Below, piece after piece: positions 49,386 to 61,692 of a DNA stretch of 64,000 bases. Where the stretch lies: assembly GCA_037976565.1 (NCBI GenBank), contig CP137666.1:52231271-52295270 (forward strand), written 5' to 3'. The position numbers and the translations under genes are program-made. The number at the start of each line of letters is the position of its first letter. Position 1 is the first letter of the stretch. Source of the DNA: Mesocentrotus franciscanus. Taxonomy: Eukaryota > Echinodermata > Echinoidea > Camarodonta > Strongylocentrotidae. Below the pieces are notes generated by a model. The model did not search any database, was not told the origin of the DNA, and was given only the letters and a program-made list of their open reading frames with translations.

Positions 49386-49673
49386 ATTGAATATCATGTG
49401 ACCAACAATCCTCCAATCAAATGACAAGGATTTAAGGAAGAGCAGTATTGATACAGATGTCACTACTCTGGTTGAGTAAGACCCAAATATATTTTATTTG
49501 AGTCATAAGGACATTAAATCTCTAGATGTCAAAGGATTCGAATTATCACCTTCCTGGCTTTCTGTAGATGATGATATATATTGCTTCAACCAACTGCAAG
49601 GTCAATCAATAGCATTCTATGGTTTAACATTGACCCCACGCTGTAACTGACCTAACACTATTAAACGGACTTA

Positions 49674-49751
49674 TCATCTGGTAAGGACTAGAAGGGCATT
49701 CATTCATATCATATAACACAGATTTAACACCCTTTTGACTGTCAGCAGATG
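49674..49751. repeat. GAGCCAGAAGGG hairpin family, copy at 49.7 kb
   Basis: CATCTGGTAAGGACTAGAAG pairs with CTTTTGACTGTCAGCAGATG. The inner GGGCATT and TTAACACCC pair. Confidence 0.65.
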
Positions 49752-51379
49752 CTAGGAGGAAGAGCCTTCTGGGCAACCACTTTGACTCTGCAAAACAAGG
49801 ATTATATTGCTTTAAATTCTATTAGGAAGTGGACATGCATTTCGTCCGAGGTGGTGATAGGGTTTGCGACACCGAGAGTGACCTTGCAATGACCTTGTCC
49901 TAGGAGACGGCTAAACAAATTACAAACAGGTTCGGTGGGTGCAGTGAAGGGTACATGCAACTGATAATGGAGTGTGATGGCATTGTAGATATTAGTACAG
50001 TTGTTGAAAGATTGCTTTAAAGGTAATGCTAAGTTTAGGTAGCTTGTAAGAGAGCTAGGAAAGTAATTTGTAGTTTTGTTTAGTCACATATGTATCAAAA
50101 GACAAGCCAAATATGACTGCATTCTGTTCATGATTAACATTAGATTTTAGTGTATATAGAAACTGCAAATCAAAGTTATCACTCGGCTCTGTCCAATTAA
50201 GGCTGGGCTAACTGCACTGCGATGCTGCAGAGGTTCGTAGGATTCATGCATGCACAGTTGTGTGTTGCATTTCTCACGTGGACATACATGAACTTGTAGG
50301 TTTACTAAAGGTGCAAATGGATTTTAATACCCAATTGAAAAAAAGAAAGAAAACTATTGATTATCGTTTTCACACTGAAAAAAGAGTATCACATAAAACA
50401 CAATTATAATTTGTATGAGTATATTATATTCTATAAAACTATATGAAATTCACAGTTTTTCCTGTTTATAAAAGTATTTGCAAGAACTTAACATGTGCTC
50501 TACACATGCTCTCCATTCTGTATCTGTTGAATTATGAGCAAGTATACTTGGATAATTCTACACAGAAAAATCTCTGTCTTTATAAGCAGTTATGTTGGAA
50601 AATTGTCATCCCAACCAACAAAGCTGTACATAGATTATGAGAACAATCTTAGCTGCATATGGTTACAAACCCTGCAGTGACTGACGTTATCACAACATTC
50701 CTTTGTGTGAGGATTGATATTCAATTTCCTAGACAAGCATTAACAATTTCTACAATATGGTGACAAAGTGTAACCATATTGGAAAACATGCGTCTGAGAG
50801 TCGTTGGCATAATGTCAGCTGACGGTAATGCACATTTTATATAAATTTGCAATAAAATGACAATACATAGAAAGAAGATGGAAATTCTAAAGAGATGTAT
50901 ACTGTTTAAATATTAATGCTATTGTGCTCAAGGGCATTTAACGGTTGTTCTTAGTTATCTTACTCTCTGTATCTAGAACAGCAGCTGTATTGTACATTTA
51001 AGTTTAATGATAAGATGTAAAGGGTAGATGGTTAGATTCTTATCAAGTGAGAAGCTTCATCCTGACAAGCTAAAGTACTGTACATGTCTTGGGTGTTTTT
51101 GCGGGGTAAAAGTGCAGTGTATTGATGAGATATCTACATGTTAATTCTTGTTCAGATGTGATGCAGTAAACTGTGGCTTTTTATTATGATGAATTGAGTC
51201 TATTATGCTTCACATTTCTATGTCTTTTAACACAGAGCTCAGTAGCCTTTGTTGCATGCAGTTGCCATTCATTTACATGTTGTTATAAAATGCTGCGGTT
51301 TAGCACTTCATATCTGTGTACACGAGTCGTACACTCTGTAGATAATGATGTTTTCCCAACTTGGTATTGATGCAATTGT
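49752..51379. other. Intergenic, no gene seen
   Basis: Mostly unique. CAATATGGT / ACCATATTG at 50753-50781 is a small inverted repeat. Confidence 0.55.
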
Positions 51380-54300
51380 TGTAGATGGTTGGATGGTGAG
51401 TGGGAAAGGGTTTCATTAAGACATTCAACGTAAGAGTCCCACCTTGACAAGCGCCCTATCTTGATATGGATGGGATAGATGATTAGAGGGGAAGTAGGAA
51501 GGTTTTCTATAAGACATTCAACATGAAGAGCAAATGATGACCATACCACCCAACCCCCCTTTGGCGTGAGCCCCTTTCTTGATGATATTGTGGTAGAGTT
51601 TTGGTTAGGGAGTGGGAGGGGTTTCAATAAGACTTCAAGATAAAGAGTAGATGATTACCATGCAGATCCCCACCTTGGCACGAGCCCCTGTGTTGATGCG
51701 ATTGGGGTGGACCGTTGGATGGGGAATGGGAAAGGGTTTCAAAAAGACATTCAATGTGAAGAGTAGATGATAACCATACCCCCTCCTCCCACCACCATCA
51801 CCACCACCTTAGCAAGAGCCCCCATCTTGATGTAATTGGGGTAGATAATTGGATAGGGAGTGGGAAGGGGTTTCAATAAGACATTCAACATAAAGAGCAG
51901 ATGATTACCATACCCCACCCCCCCCACCACCACCACCACCACCACCACCACCTTGGCAAGAGCCCCCATCTTGATGTAATTGGAATAGATCATTGGATAG
52001 GGAGTGGGAAGGGGTTTCAATAAGACATCCAACATGAAGAGCAGATGATTACCATACCCTCCCCACCACCTTGGCAAGAGCCCCCATCTTGATTTAATTG
52101 GGGTAGATCATTGGATATATAAGGAGTGGGAAGGGGTTTCAATAAGACATTCAATGTGAAGAGGAGATGATTAGCCATTTCTTGGCGACCCGACCGGATT
52201 TGTCTTGATGAGACTCAGGCAATGTGTGGGTGGAAATATATCTTTTGATCATTAAAGATTCATTTTCCTTTAAGTGATTTCTTTCAAAGTAGTTTGTTAA
52301 TGAAGGCATAGCACTATGCATACTCCAAGATCTATTTCTATAATCCTCAATCTACTGTAGATGTTAACTTATTACCGGGAAAAATCTCTAATATATGCCA
52401 TTCTTTTTCATCCAAGTGATTTTAATTAGGGGATTTAATGGTTTATGGAATATTGCGTTGAATTGCAACTTCATTTTATTGAAAAGTGTATGTGATTTTC
52501 TTCATCCGTGTCTTCTTTTTACTAGTGATAACCCTTAAATGATAATTTTGTATCAAGATATTGGTGTTTTGGGTGATGAGACATTTAAAAATGAAATGTA
52601 GACTTCATTCTTTATCCTGATGATACTGGAGTATATGTTTGAGTTTTTTCTTCTTCTTCTTTTCTGGCGGGGGCGGGGAGGAGGGGGTAGGGGTAGGGGC
52701 AGGAAGCCAAGGTGAAAGGGTGATGATGTGTATTGTTTTAATGTGGTATTGGAAGGGGAACTGCTTTTTAAATATGAAGAATAAATGGTCAGACTTTCCC
52801 ACCTTCGTGAGAGCCCTTATACTGATGAGATTTGGATGGATGCGTGGGAAGGGGAAGTAGAGGGGGAGGTAGAATGATGATAAATTTCTTATTACTGTAT
52901 GTGAAGAGTCGTTGATGATCAGACTCTGCCACCTTGGCGAAAACCCCTATCCTCATGAGAGTGGGATTGATGTGTGGTTGGAAGAGAGGCAGAAGAGGGA
53001 GGGGAGGGGGGTAGACAGAAAGAAATGGGACAGGGGGTGTGGCTGATGATAAATATATTTAAATGTAAAAAGTAGTTGATAATCATTCTTTCCACCTGAC
53101 AAGAGCCCTTTTCTGATGAGAGAGGGGGGATGTGTGGATGATTAAGCAAGTAGTTTGCGTGTGTGTTTGTTTGTTTGTGTGTGTGTGTGTGGAGGGGGGG
53201 AGTGGTGACAAACCTCTTTTAATGTGAATAATTCTAGTTGATGATCTGACACCTTTGCACGAGCCCCTGTCCTGGTGATATGATTCTGGGGTAAATATGG
53301 GTGGATGGGGAATGGGAAGAAGAGGGAGAAGGGGTGTGAGAAATAAACATCTTTTTATTCGATGAATTGTTGATGATCAGACTCTCTTATCTTGGCAAGA
53401 GCCCATAAGATGATCAGAATGGAGTGAATGTGTTGATGAAAGAGGGTTGTGGAAGGAAGAGGAGAAGGATTGGGTGATATTAACACAATTGCAACTACTT
53501 TTGAAAAATCAACCTTAAGCAACTTTAGTAGCCTTGTACATCACCCATTGAAATGTGCGAACATGACAATGCCTTATTACATAATCCGAACATGATGAGA
53601 TATACATGTACAATAGGGTATATACAAGTGGGTATTGAAATTGCCTTCGAGTTGATTTTTTAAAAGTAGTTGTGATCGTGTTTATTAAACTTTTATTTGA
53701 TGTGATGAATAGTTGATGTTAGGCAGTGTTATAGCTAGAGACTATTTAGTGGTTGGTGCGACTTCACTGACGCCATTTAAATCCCAAATTCTGACCTCTG
53801 CAATATCGTGATCATGAGCTATAAACACGAATACACGTGCGTACTAGGCGCTGATCAAAACCCAATCAATAAAAAAATGAATATATTAATTTGTAACAAT
53901 ATTGGACAAATTTTACAATATAAATAATGAAATAGATATATATTATAGTATTTTAATTTATTTATTCTGGAAAATTACCACAAAAAAAAAATCATTTACC
54001 CTATTAAAAATAAATATTTATAAGAACAGTAATCAAACGAGCCTCGGCTGCTATCTCTGTGTATTATAACGTATACATTGGTAAATTCAATATAGCAGCT
54101 TTCATGAATCGCAACATTAGACAACACTCGGCAAATCTTTAAAAAAAAATAATTTATTTTCAAATTGAAAACATGATTCTTGTACAATTGCAAATAAAAC
54201 ATGATTAAAGACGGAAATATGAATGTAAGTACTACTTTTCTTCACAAATAGTTACGTTTAAAGCAGTTTTTTATGTAAAATTATTAGTGCCGGTCGGAAG

Positions 54301-54580
54301 CAGTGTGTTTCATCAGGAGTGGTGGGCGGAAATCCTCTTGCTGGTCGGGCCCACCCTGTGCTGACCACAGTAGCTAGAACACTGAGGTTAGGGATTCCCC
54401 CCACCTTACTTAAGTCTGAAAGCCTTTATTCTGATGAAACTGGGGTTGATATGTTATGGAAGAAAAAGGAGAGAAGAAAGGGAGGAGGGAGATGATAAAC
54501 ATCTTTTAATGCAAAATGTCATAGTTGATGATCAGACACCTTATCGAGAGCCCCTCTCTTGATGAGGCAGGCTTAAGACA
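51380..54580. repeat. Long diverged tandem array, about 13 units of roughly 110-160 bp
   Basis: The anchor CACCTTGGCAAGAGCCCC (with variation), followed by ATCTTGATGAGATTGG-like sequence, recurs near 51441, 51558, 51672, 51807, 51951, 52069, 52180, 52801, 52931, 53094, 53252, 53390 and 54537. Typical units add GGGAGTGGGAAGGGGTTTCA and a GATGATCAGAC link. There is a gap at about 52200-52780 and a hAT insertion at 53724-54384. CAC triplets (51918-51951) and a GT run (53158-53192) are local expansions. The whole is non-coding. Confidence 0.8.
53724..54384. mobile_element. hAT-type element, third family (661 bp), inside the tandem array
   Basis: The left end CAGTGTTATAGCTA and the right end (reverse complement CAGTGTTCTAGCTA) are inverted repeats with one mismatch. 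Flanks ATGTTAGG (53716-53723) and AGGTTAGG (54385-54392) are 8-bp duplications with one difference. CAGTG ends and 8-bp duplication point to hAT. It is AT-rich without a transposase frame. Confidence 0.8.
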
Positions 54581-54630
54581 GGCTTTGATGAGTGAGTGCA
54601 GGTGATAATACCAAGCAAAGCAGCTGAAAT

Positions 54631-55314
54631 GTGATCTCACCAACCATACTGACAACCCACTCGATCTTGACTGGGGATAGGGATAACCATATCGTAACAG
54701 GTGATCGGTAGGAGCTTTATTAAATACAGTTGAAGTAAATGAGAAGAAATGTAGGAGAACAATATTCAAGCCCCTGAAACAAGTGAAATTACTGAAATAT
54801 TTTATAATGATATGATAGTTGATGATGTCTTCTTCATTTTGATTTAAATCAATTTGATTTGAAATGTTATCCAACCATACAACCATACTATCAACCGACT
54901 CTACCCTGTTCGGGGATAGAGACAACCATCCACTAACAGGTGATCAGTAGCTTCATCATGTACACTGTAATTCAAGAAGAAACAAACAAAGGAAATCCAT
55001 ATTCAAGCCTCAGTATTCACATAAACATGTGAAATGGTTGTATATAAGAATGATATGATGATTGAAGATGTCTTCTTACATTTGAATCAATATGTGATCA
55101 AACCAACCATACCAACAACCCACTCTATCCAGAATGAGGGGGCAGGGAACATCTCGTAACAGGTAATAGGTAGCAGCTCGAAAAGTGTTTTTCAAAAGGG
55201 GAAACTCGTATTCAAGCCCCAATATTTCAATATCCGATTGAATTTGCTGACATATATCATAATGGTGTGATAGTTGATCATTTCTTCTTTAATTTGATAG
55301 GTTGCTCATCCGAA
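54631..55314. repeat. Tandem array, three units of about 230 bp
   Basis: Units begin near 54631, 54864 and 55093 with a (GTGATC)-ACCAACCATAC block, then CAACCCACTC, GTAACAGGTGAT and ATTCAAGCC, ending in a GATGTCTTCTT link. The family differs from the array on its left. Confidence 0.8.
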
Positions 55315-55597
55315 TGTGATCATGGATGACTGAGCACTGCCCATTTTCTTTTTAATGTCGAAATTGCTTTTGCCAAAGTTTAGGATATGTATATGGAGTT
55401 ATTTTCATCATGTGTGAATGCATTCAGTTGGAATGGAGACTACTGAACAAATCAACCTTGGGTTGACCATCTATTTCTCTTAAAGCTAAAGCAGAAGTGA
55501 ATTTGAAATGAATCAGGAAATACAAATGTTCAGCTATCCATAGCCAGATTTAATTGATGAAGGTGTCAATTCAAAGAAGAGGTGGAAAAAAACAAAA

Positions 55598-55842
55598 CAT
55601 GTTTAACGTCCTGCCTTTTGATAAATAGGAAGGAGGAGGCCCTTTTTTTTCTTCAAAATGGCCGCTCGGCACATTTTCCCAGACATTCGGCCGGCTATTT
55701 TTCCTGATGGCCGCCAGCTTTTATATTTAATTTTAAATTTTTTATGAAAAAGATCATTTTAGCTTTTTTTTTTGTTTTTTCATTAAAAAACAAAATTATA
55801 AAAAAAAAGAAGAAAAGGAAGCAAGCGGGGACGCTAAACATG
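55598..55842. mobile_element. Miniature element with CATGTTTARCGTCC ends (245 bp)
   Basis: The left end CATGTTTAACGTCC and the right end, reverse complement CATGTTTAGCGTCC, are inverted with one mismatch. The interior is GC-rich near the left (GGCCGCTCGGC) and very A/T-rich near the right. Its superfamily is not clear. Confidence 0.65.
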
Positions 55843-57706
55843 AAAGAAAAACAAAATTCGCCTTATATACATCTAGTATTTCTGTATTGACCTGTTTTAA
55901 CAATATTTAGGGTTGAATTTGAGTTTCCCTTTTGTCATGACTCATGCTGTATATCTTCATACTTGGTCGCTCAAACTCTTTTCTTCCTTTGGGTTTTGAG
56001 CTGGACTTGAAAGAGCAGAGAGCGATTCTGTTCTTGAAGTAGTAGCAAAGAAGTCAATAATTAAACTATCCATTGTCCACCAACAGTTCCTCATCCACAA
56101 GAATGAGAGAGGCCTCTGAATATATATGTTCCATTTGGAAGACACCTGATAAATTTCTTGATATGTGAAAGATATTGAGGGTTTTTTTAAAGTGCATGTG
56201 ATGTAAACACATAAATCTCTATTTGTTACATTTGTTTCTAAAAGAGATGTATACGACAAATCGTCTCAATTTATGTTAGTATTTAACGTGTGGTGCCATT
56301 TCAAACATGTGATCTACCATTTAAAACCTAAAATATTATTGACAGTCTTTTTAAACGATGGATGATTTTCAGGGCAGTCAGTAAAAATAGCATGCCATGT
56401 CTATTTATTTTAATGTAATCATGTTTTTTAGATTGATTGACATGTGATGCTTGTTCCTGAATTATCTTTGCTCTTTTATAGATGTTTTTAAAAGTACAAA
56501 ATATATTGCATCAAAGTGAATTTTGTGAAAAGCAATTGAAATGCACTTAACTTTTAGTGGAGAAAAAGATCACAATAAAAATATGTCATTCCTGTCATAT
56601 TCACATTATTGACTTCATTTTTCTTTGAGTATTGTTGTATTGAGATGTCGTTTTCTGTATATCCAGTGGATAACTTTATGTAGCTCACATCCACAAGAGT
56701 ACCCTGACTGTGACGTGCCAGGGAATAAAAATCTTCATCAAAACGTGCAGCACTTGGAACGGTCACTCTAAATCAATACCCTACAAGGTTAAAAGTCTCC
56801 TGAACCATAGCAATTTTTATTGATTGCAATTCAATTAATTAGATTCAGCTTTTGTAATTAGAAATTAAGTCAATATTATGCCTCGGGTGAGAAGTGAAGC
56901 GTGTAATAAGTGTGTCGTGTGATGCAAGTTTGACGGTGCTGCAGGGAATAAAAGACTTGCAGAGGCATGAAATTGATTCAAGGATTAGTTATGAAAATAT
57001 ATAAAAGCACCGTAACAGATGTTTTGCAAAATGGAATAATATTTGTCGCTTTCCCACAATATCAGGAATATGCACATATTCAATAATTGGTGATTATTTT
57101 GTTTACAATGAGCAGGTACCTGTATTTCTGCTGACAATGTAATTGAGAGGCATGTATCATAAAAATGTTATGAATCGTAAAATGAAACAAGACAAAGGAA
57201 ATTGATAAATTGAATAATGCAGCTTTTTATTGAGTATGAAAATTTTTCATTATTTCCCATCTTTGCAATGCCACATTGATTGATGTATCAATATTGGCAG
57301 CAAACCCTGGAAATCTATAACCACTTACAGTTTGCTGAATTGTTCAATTGCTTTCATAGATGGGAGCAAGCAAACATTATTTTGATAGTTGATAATAACA
57401 TTAACTCCCTGTTGATATCTAAGTAAGTACACTGCTAAAACCTGTAAAGTTCTTGATTGTGTGATGGTTACTGCTCATTATTAATAGTTTGTTTATTTAC
57501 ACCAAATTTTTAGATTAAACTTTCAGTTTTAAAAGAATGAAGCTGCTACTTCATTTTTGTTGGCAGTAATGAACTTCTGAGTGTAGGAAATGGACACATG
57601 TATGTTTGGATGTTCTACACATTCAAATAGAGAATAATTTCTACTGTGTATTTCCCTTGGTTCACCATTGCAATATGACATTTCTTTATTTATATTTCTG
57701 CTGCAG
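55843..57706. other. Intergenic or intronic, no gene seen
   Basis: AT-rich unique sequence. Open frames at 55957-56259 and 56554-56766 have no domain or splice context. Confidence 0.55.
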
Positions 57707-57798
57707 GTCTCTGAAAGGATGAGGGCAAGTGGAATCCAGATTCTACCAAGAGAAGCCTAGCTTTCTCATTAGTTGTGATCTGATCATAGGTTTACATG
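57707..57798 (+). other. Candidate non-coding (5' UTR) exon
   Basis: A T-rich tract ending TTTCTGCTGCAG precedes a 92-bp segment that ends at ATG|GTATGT. All three frames have stops; a short ATG frame of 13 codons ends in TAG, and a second ATG is the last codon before the donor. The splice signals fit an internal untranslated exon of a + strand gene that codes beyond the right edge. It could pair with the candidate first exon near 11.7-11.9 kb. No protein evidence supports it. Confidence 0.25.
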
Positions 57799-58302
57799 GT
57801 ATGTTACCTTGATTTCTTGTTCACTTAAAATCATCCCCCAAATTAGTCACCTAGCATGTACATCTGACATGTGACCAGCATGTATATAACCTGTACTGAG
57901 AGCTGTTTGTCCATGATTTTATCCGAACCTCTATATCTGAGTTGCTGCATGGGGAACCGGAAGTTAAGTATGATCTTAGACACTGCCTCAATTTGGCATT
58001 TCTTTCAAATATTTGCACCAGAATACATCAGAAGTCATGGATGGAACATGGGATGCATGCATCTTTTGATATCAGTAGAACAGTATGAGACCATAGACAA
58101 CATGGATCTTTTTTTTGTCTGAACAAGGCTTTAAATGCCTAATACTAAACTATAAGATCAAGAATACAACCGTCTTATTTTTGGCAACTATTTTCTGTAA
58201 AGCCTGTCATGATTATAGGTTGTTTGTGTAGATTATTTCAATTCTTATAAAAAGGGGTTTCAAGATGCATATATGTGCAATTAGTTCCAAATAATTATTG
58301 TA
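57799..58302. other. Intergenic or intronic, nothing recognised
   Basis: An open frame at 57871-58122 has no domain. Confidence 0.5.
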
Positions 58303-58450
58303 TCATCTATTGAAAGCCAGAAGGACTATGTATTAACCCAATGACTACCATGTTTTCAAATTCCCCTCGGCTTAACACAGGGATGATTGGGTCCCATATG
58401 CAATGGGTTAAATAAGCTAATGCCCTTCTGACTCTGAGTTTGAGATTGTA
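58303..58450. repeat. GAGCCAGAAGGG hairpin family copy, split by a TTAA element
   Basis: The left arm ATCTATTGAAAGCCAGAAGG and the right arm CTAATGCCCTTCTGACTCTG pair once the 75-bp insertion (58333-58411, one TTAA counted) is removed from the loop. Confidence 0.75.
58333..58411. mobile_element. Small TTAA-ended element, family E (79 bp), nested in a hairpin loop
   Basis: The left end TTAACCCAATGACTACCATG and the right end CATATGCAATGGGTTAA are inverted. TTAA is duplicated on both sides. The insertion site is a TTAA in the loop of the host hairpin. Confidence 0.8.
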
Positions 58451-61149
58451 TCCTAAGTTTAGCTTCCACCATTTTGAATTATCAAAGTAAGTCTAAAATT
58501 TGAATTCTATCCACAGAAAACACAACCTTTCTCCTACATTCTTTGCACATGCATTTGACATTTCCCTAAAAGGTTGTTTTTCTTTTTTCATTTGGAGAGA
58601 AATGTAAATGAAGTGACAGGCATGCTAACATAGAAATGCTTAAGTTGGACTGCCTGGGACTGCCTAAAAGTATTATAATTGCATTTGTCTAGATACAGCA
58701 TTACTAGTATTTACTTTCTAAAATCATTGTGCGCTAGCATGTGTTTTATAATCTGGATTAAAACCCAAATCCAGTTATTCAGCTCCTCTTTATTTACCTT
58801 AAACAGTGGTGAGACATTCTGACTTGAGGAAAATAAGAAAATTGTCATAAAGTTAAGGTATAGATCCCATTTTTAAGTGAGATAACCAGTTTTAAATGTT
58901 TTAAAAGATGTGTGGACAGGTTAAGTGCTTCATGAAAGAGCATATTTCAACAGTATAGTGTTTTGTTTTAATTGAATTTTTCTCTTAAAATAGCATCTGT
59001 TGACTGCACTACTTGAATATAAGCAAGTCATCTTGAGCACTTTTCTGAGTGCTGTACACGATAGTGATGTGCTTATGACTAGCTGTTCCACTTTTCCCCC
59101 ACCCACACATGCTCTTCTAACTGTGATTGTATCATTCATTTTAAGCTCATTATCACCAACCCCAAGGCTAGTAGATAAAATCTTCCTTATCTTATATCAT
59201 CAGTCACATTTCTCTTGTGAATACACCTGTAGACTTATGCTGTAAACAAGAGTGACATAACCACATTTTCTATCATTCTCGTTTGCTGGTGACGTTTCTG
59301 TTTTGATTTTTGTAGACAACATCGTCCATCTCCTCCCCCTCCTCCCCTCCTCTATCCACCCCTCTCTCTGTGGCTGCAGAACATGGTTGCACATGCCTTG
59401 CATCTAAAGCTCAGGGCTATTTTCCACATCCAATAGAGTCTTCCTAACCTCTCATCAGTCATTCTAATGTCTTCTTGCCGTTGGTCTTCTCCTCGCCACC
59501 TCACCAAACCTGTTGTTATTGCTTGTGAATTTACATTACACACACGCTTGAGAAACCATGATTGCTAGAATTGAATCATCATTCCATCACTGAGCAGCCG
59601 AATATTGGAATAATTCCTCATTTCCCTGGCTCTTTCTTTCCTTTGACTTGCTGCACGTGATGCCATGTCAATTGCACTTCGGTACAGGCAAAAGAAGACA
59701 GAGAGAGAAAGGAGCCTAGATCAAATAGGGACCGTGGCTTGAGTTTAGACTGCAAATTTGCCAAATGTTCCACAAATTAATTCAATTTATAAAAGGGGTT
59801 ATGCATGGCAGGTAAACGTGAGGGTTTTTTGCCTGAGCGATAAATTTATTGAGGGCACTCTCCAACTGTGTTTGCAATGTTTGAGTTGTTAGTGTACAAG
59901 GTGTGATGGAAGTACAATATAAAGAATGGCAGACAGGGGTGGAACTCCTATGAAAGAAGAGGTGTGATTTTATGAATAAACATGGCAAGAGAAGAGAGAT
60001 TTCAAAGTGTAATATAAAAAACAATCATTACTGAATGAATGAATTGAGTATGTGCAACATACAAGGTCATATATTTAGTGTGATTAAGTTTGCCTACCTC
60101 TAAATGTAACGTGAGTGATAAAAATATGGGATGTGGCATAGGAGAGGCAGAAAGAAACTAATTATACAAATTGACTAGGCAGCAAGAATTCATTCAAATT
60201 TGAAATAAGTTCGGAAAATGAAAGTGGGAGAAGTGGTTTGATATTAATAATTGAAGAAAAAGTTCTGTAGCTCTACTTGTGACCCATTTGTTAGAGATCT
60301 CTTGTTTACATGGAGCAAACAGCTGAAATGGAGTTAATTGAGCTCTCAACATCTCTTTTACACTTTCCTTTATACTTTTTTCTTTTGCCTCTTCTGTCTT
60401 CCACAGTAGCTGTAAAAAACTTTGTTTGTATAGGAATGCGAGACAGAGACTGAAACTGTTGCTATAGATACCTGTAATTGAACCATATGGTATACAATTC
60501 TTGCTACAGTCGCATCGCATTTGTTGGATCAGGTTGTTTACCAGGCTGATATGATTTATTTTATCCTCTATATATTCATCAGTAATGACCTTAGTTTGAT
60601 ATATTCTAATTTGTGAGTATTGTTGGAGAGATAATAGTTTTGTTTGCCATACAAAAATATATGTATATATGTGTTCACTGACTTGAGAGACTTGATTTAT
60701 TTTAAATCTATGTGGTTATCTGCATGGTTGAGGTGAGTCAAGTGGTACTATTGCAGAGGTTAAATCTCATAGAATTTGCTGGTATCTTGTAAAATGTAGA
60801 TTTTTTTTATACCCCACCTTTTAATTGTTGGTTTTTACGACATTTTGTAAAAGTAAGAAAATATTGCATATTATAAAAAGTAATGACTTAATCATCAGCC
60901 TGTTTGCAGAAAGTGCAAATACCCTATGAATTATAGGCTCTTTCAATAAAAATGTAGGATATATAGAATATTGATGGCTCCTTTATTTCATATTTTGAGT
61001 CTTCATATAGCATTGCCTCTTCCATAAATTTTTAGATTAATCTAGATAGTAAAATATTGTGTACTTTAGTTTTCCTCTCATCCTTGCAATGAAATGGTTT
61101 ATTGATTGATTTGCAATAAAATGTGTTTACTTAATAGAATCTTTGAACT
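58451..61149. other. Intergenic or intronic, no gene seen; C/T-rich stretch at about 59320-59365
   Basis: AT-rich and mostly unique. Frames at 59352-59543 and 60194-60520 (minus) show no domain. Confidence 0.55.
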
Positions 61150-61692
61150 CCCTAAATTGCTTTGAATGAAAGCAGAAAAAATAAAGAATCAGCTGGATTG
61201 GTGGAAAGTTGGAAAGTTTGAATGTAATCAGACAAACAAGAAGAAAGTTATTATTTTTTTAAAAGTTATCCATAAGGGAATTTCAAATTAGTGGAGTCCG
61301 TAATGTGACTATGATCAAGAGGCTGACATTTGTTTCAAATTCCAACACAGAATTACTAAAATGTTAATTTTTCAAAATGTAAACGCAGGAGTGTCTTTTC
61401 TTTTTAGAGGACCTGTAATAATATGCTATCCATACTATATTTTGAGTAGTGCCCAAAGGGAGAAGGAGCTTAGGAAAGAAACAATACATGCCAACAGGAG
61501 AGTTGTCTGTGACTACGTCACAATCAACAGACCTAATTGCCAATTTGAGAATGCACATAGTTATTTCATATTTCAAACATTCATAACTTTCGCATTATTG
61601 GTCCGACTTATTTCATACTTTCGCCATTCTTTTTTTCGTATTTTTTTCTTTCATACAAATGAACTGTTTAGAAAAGTTGGATTGCCCTTTAA
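61150..61692 (+). mobile_element. Family C miniature transposon, copy 2 (left end eroded)
   Basis: From about 61165 it follows the copy at 26067. The match is strongest from TTTTTAGAGGACCT (about 61401) to the right end GTTGGATTGCCCTTTAA, which closes on TTAA (61689-61692). The open frame at 61361-61834 is mostly this repeat. Confidence 0.7.

Noticed and set aside
54506..54925. 139-codon minus-strand open frame
   Set aside because: It spans two unrelated tandem-array units and has no domain.
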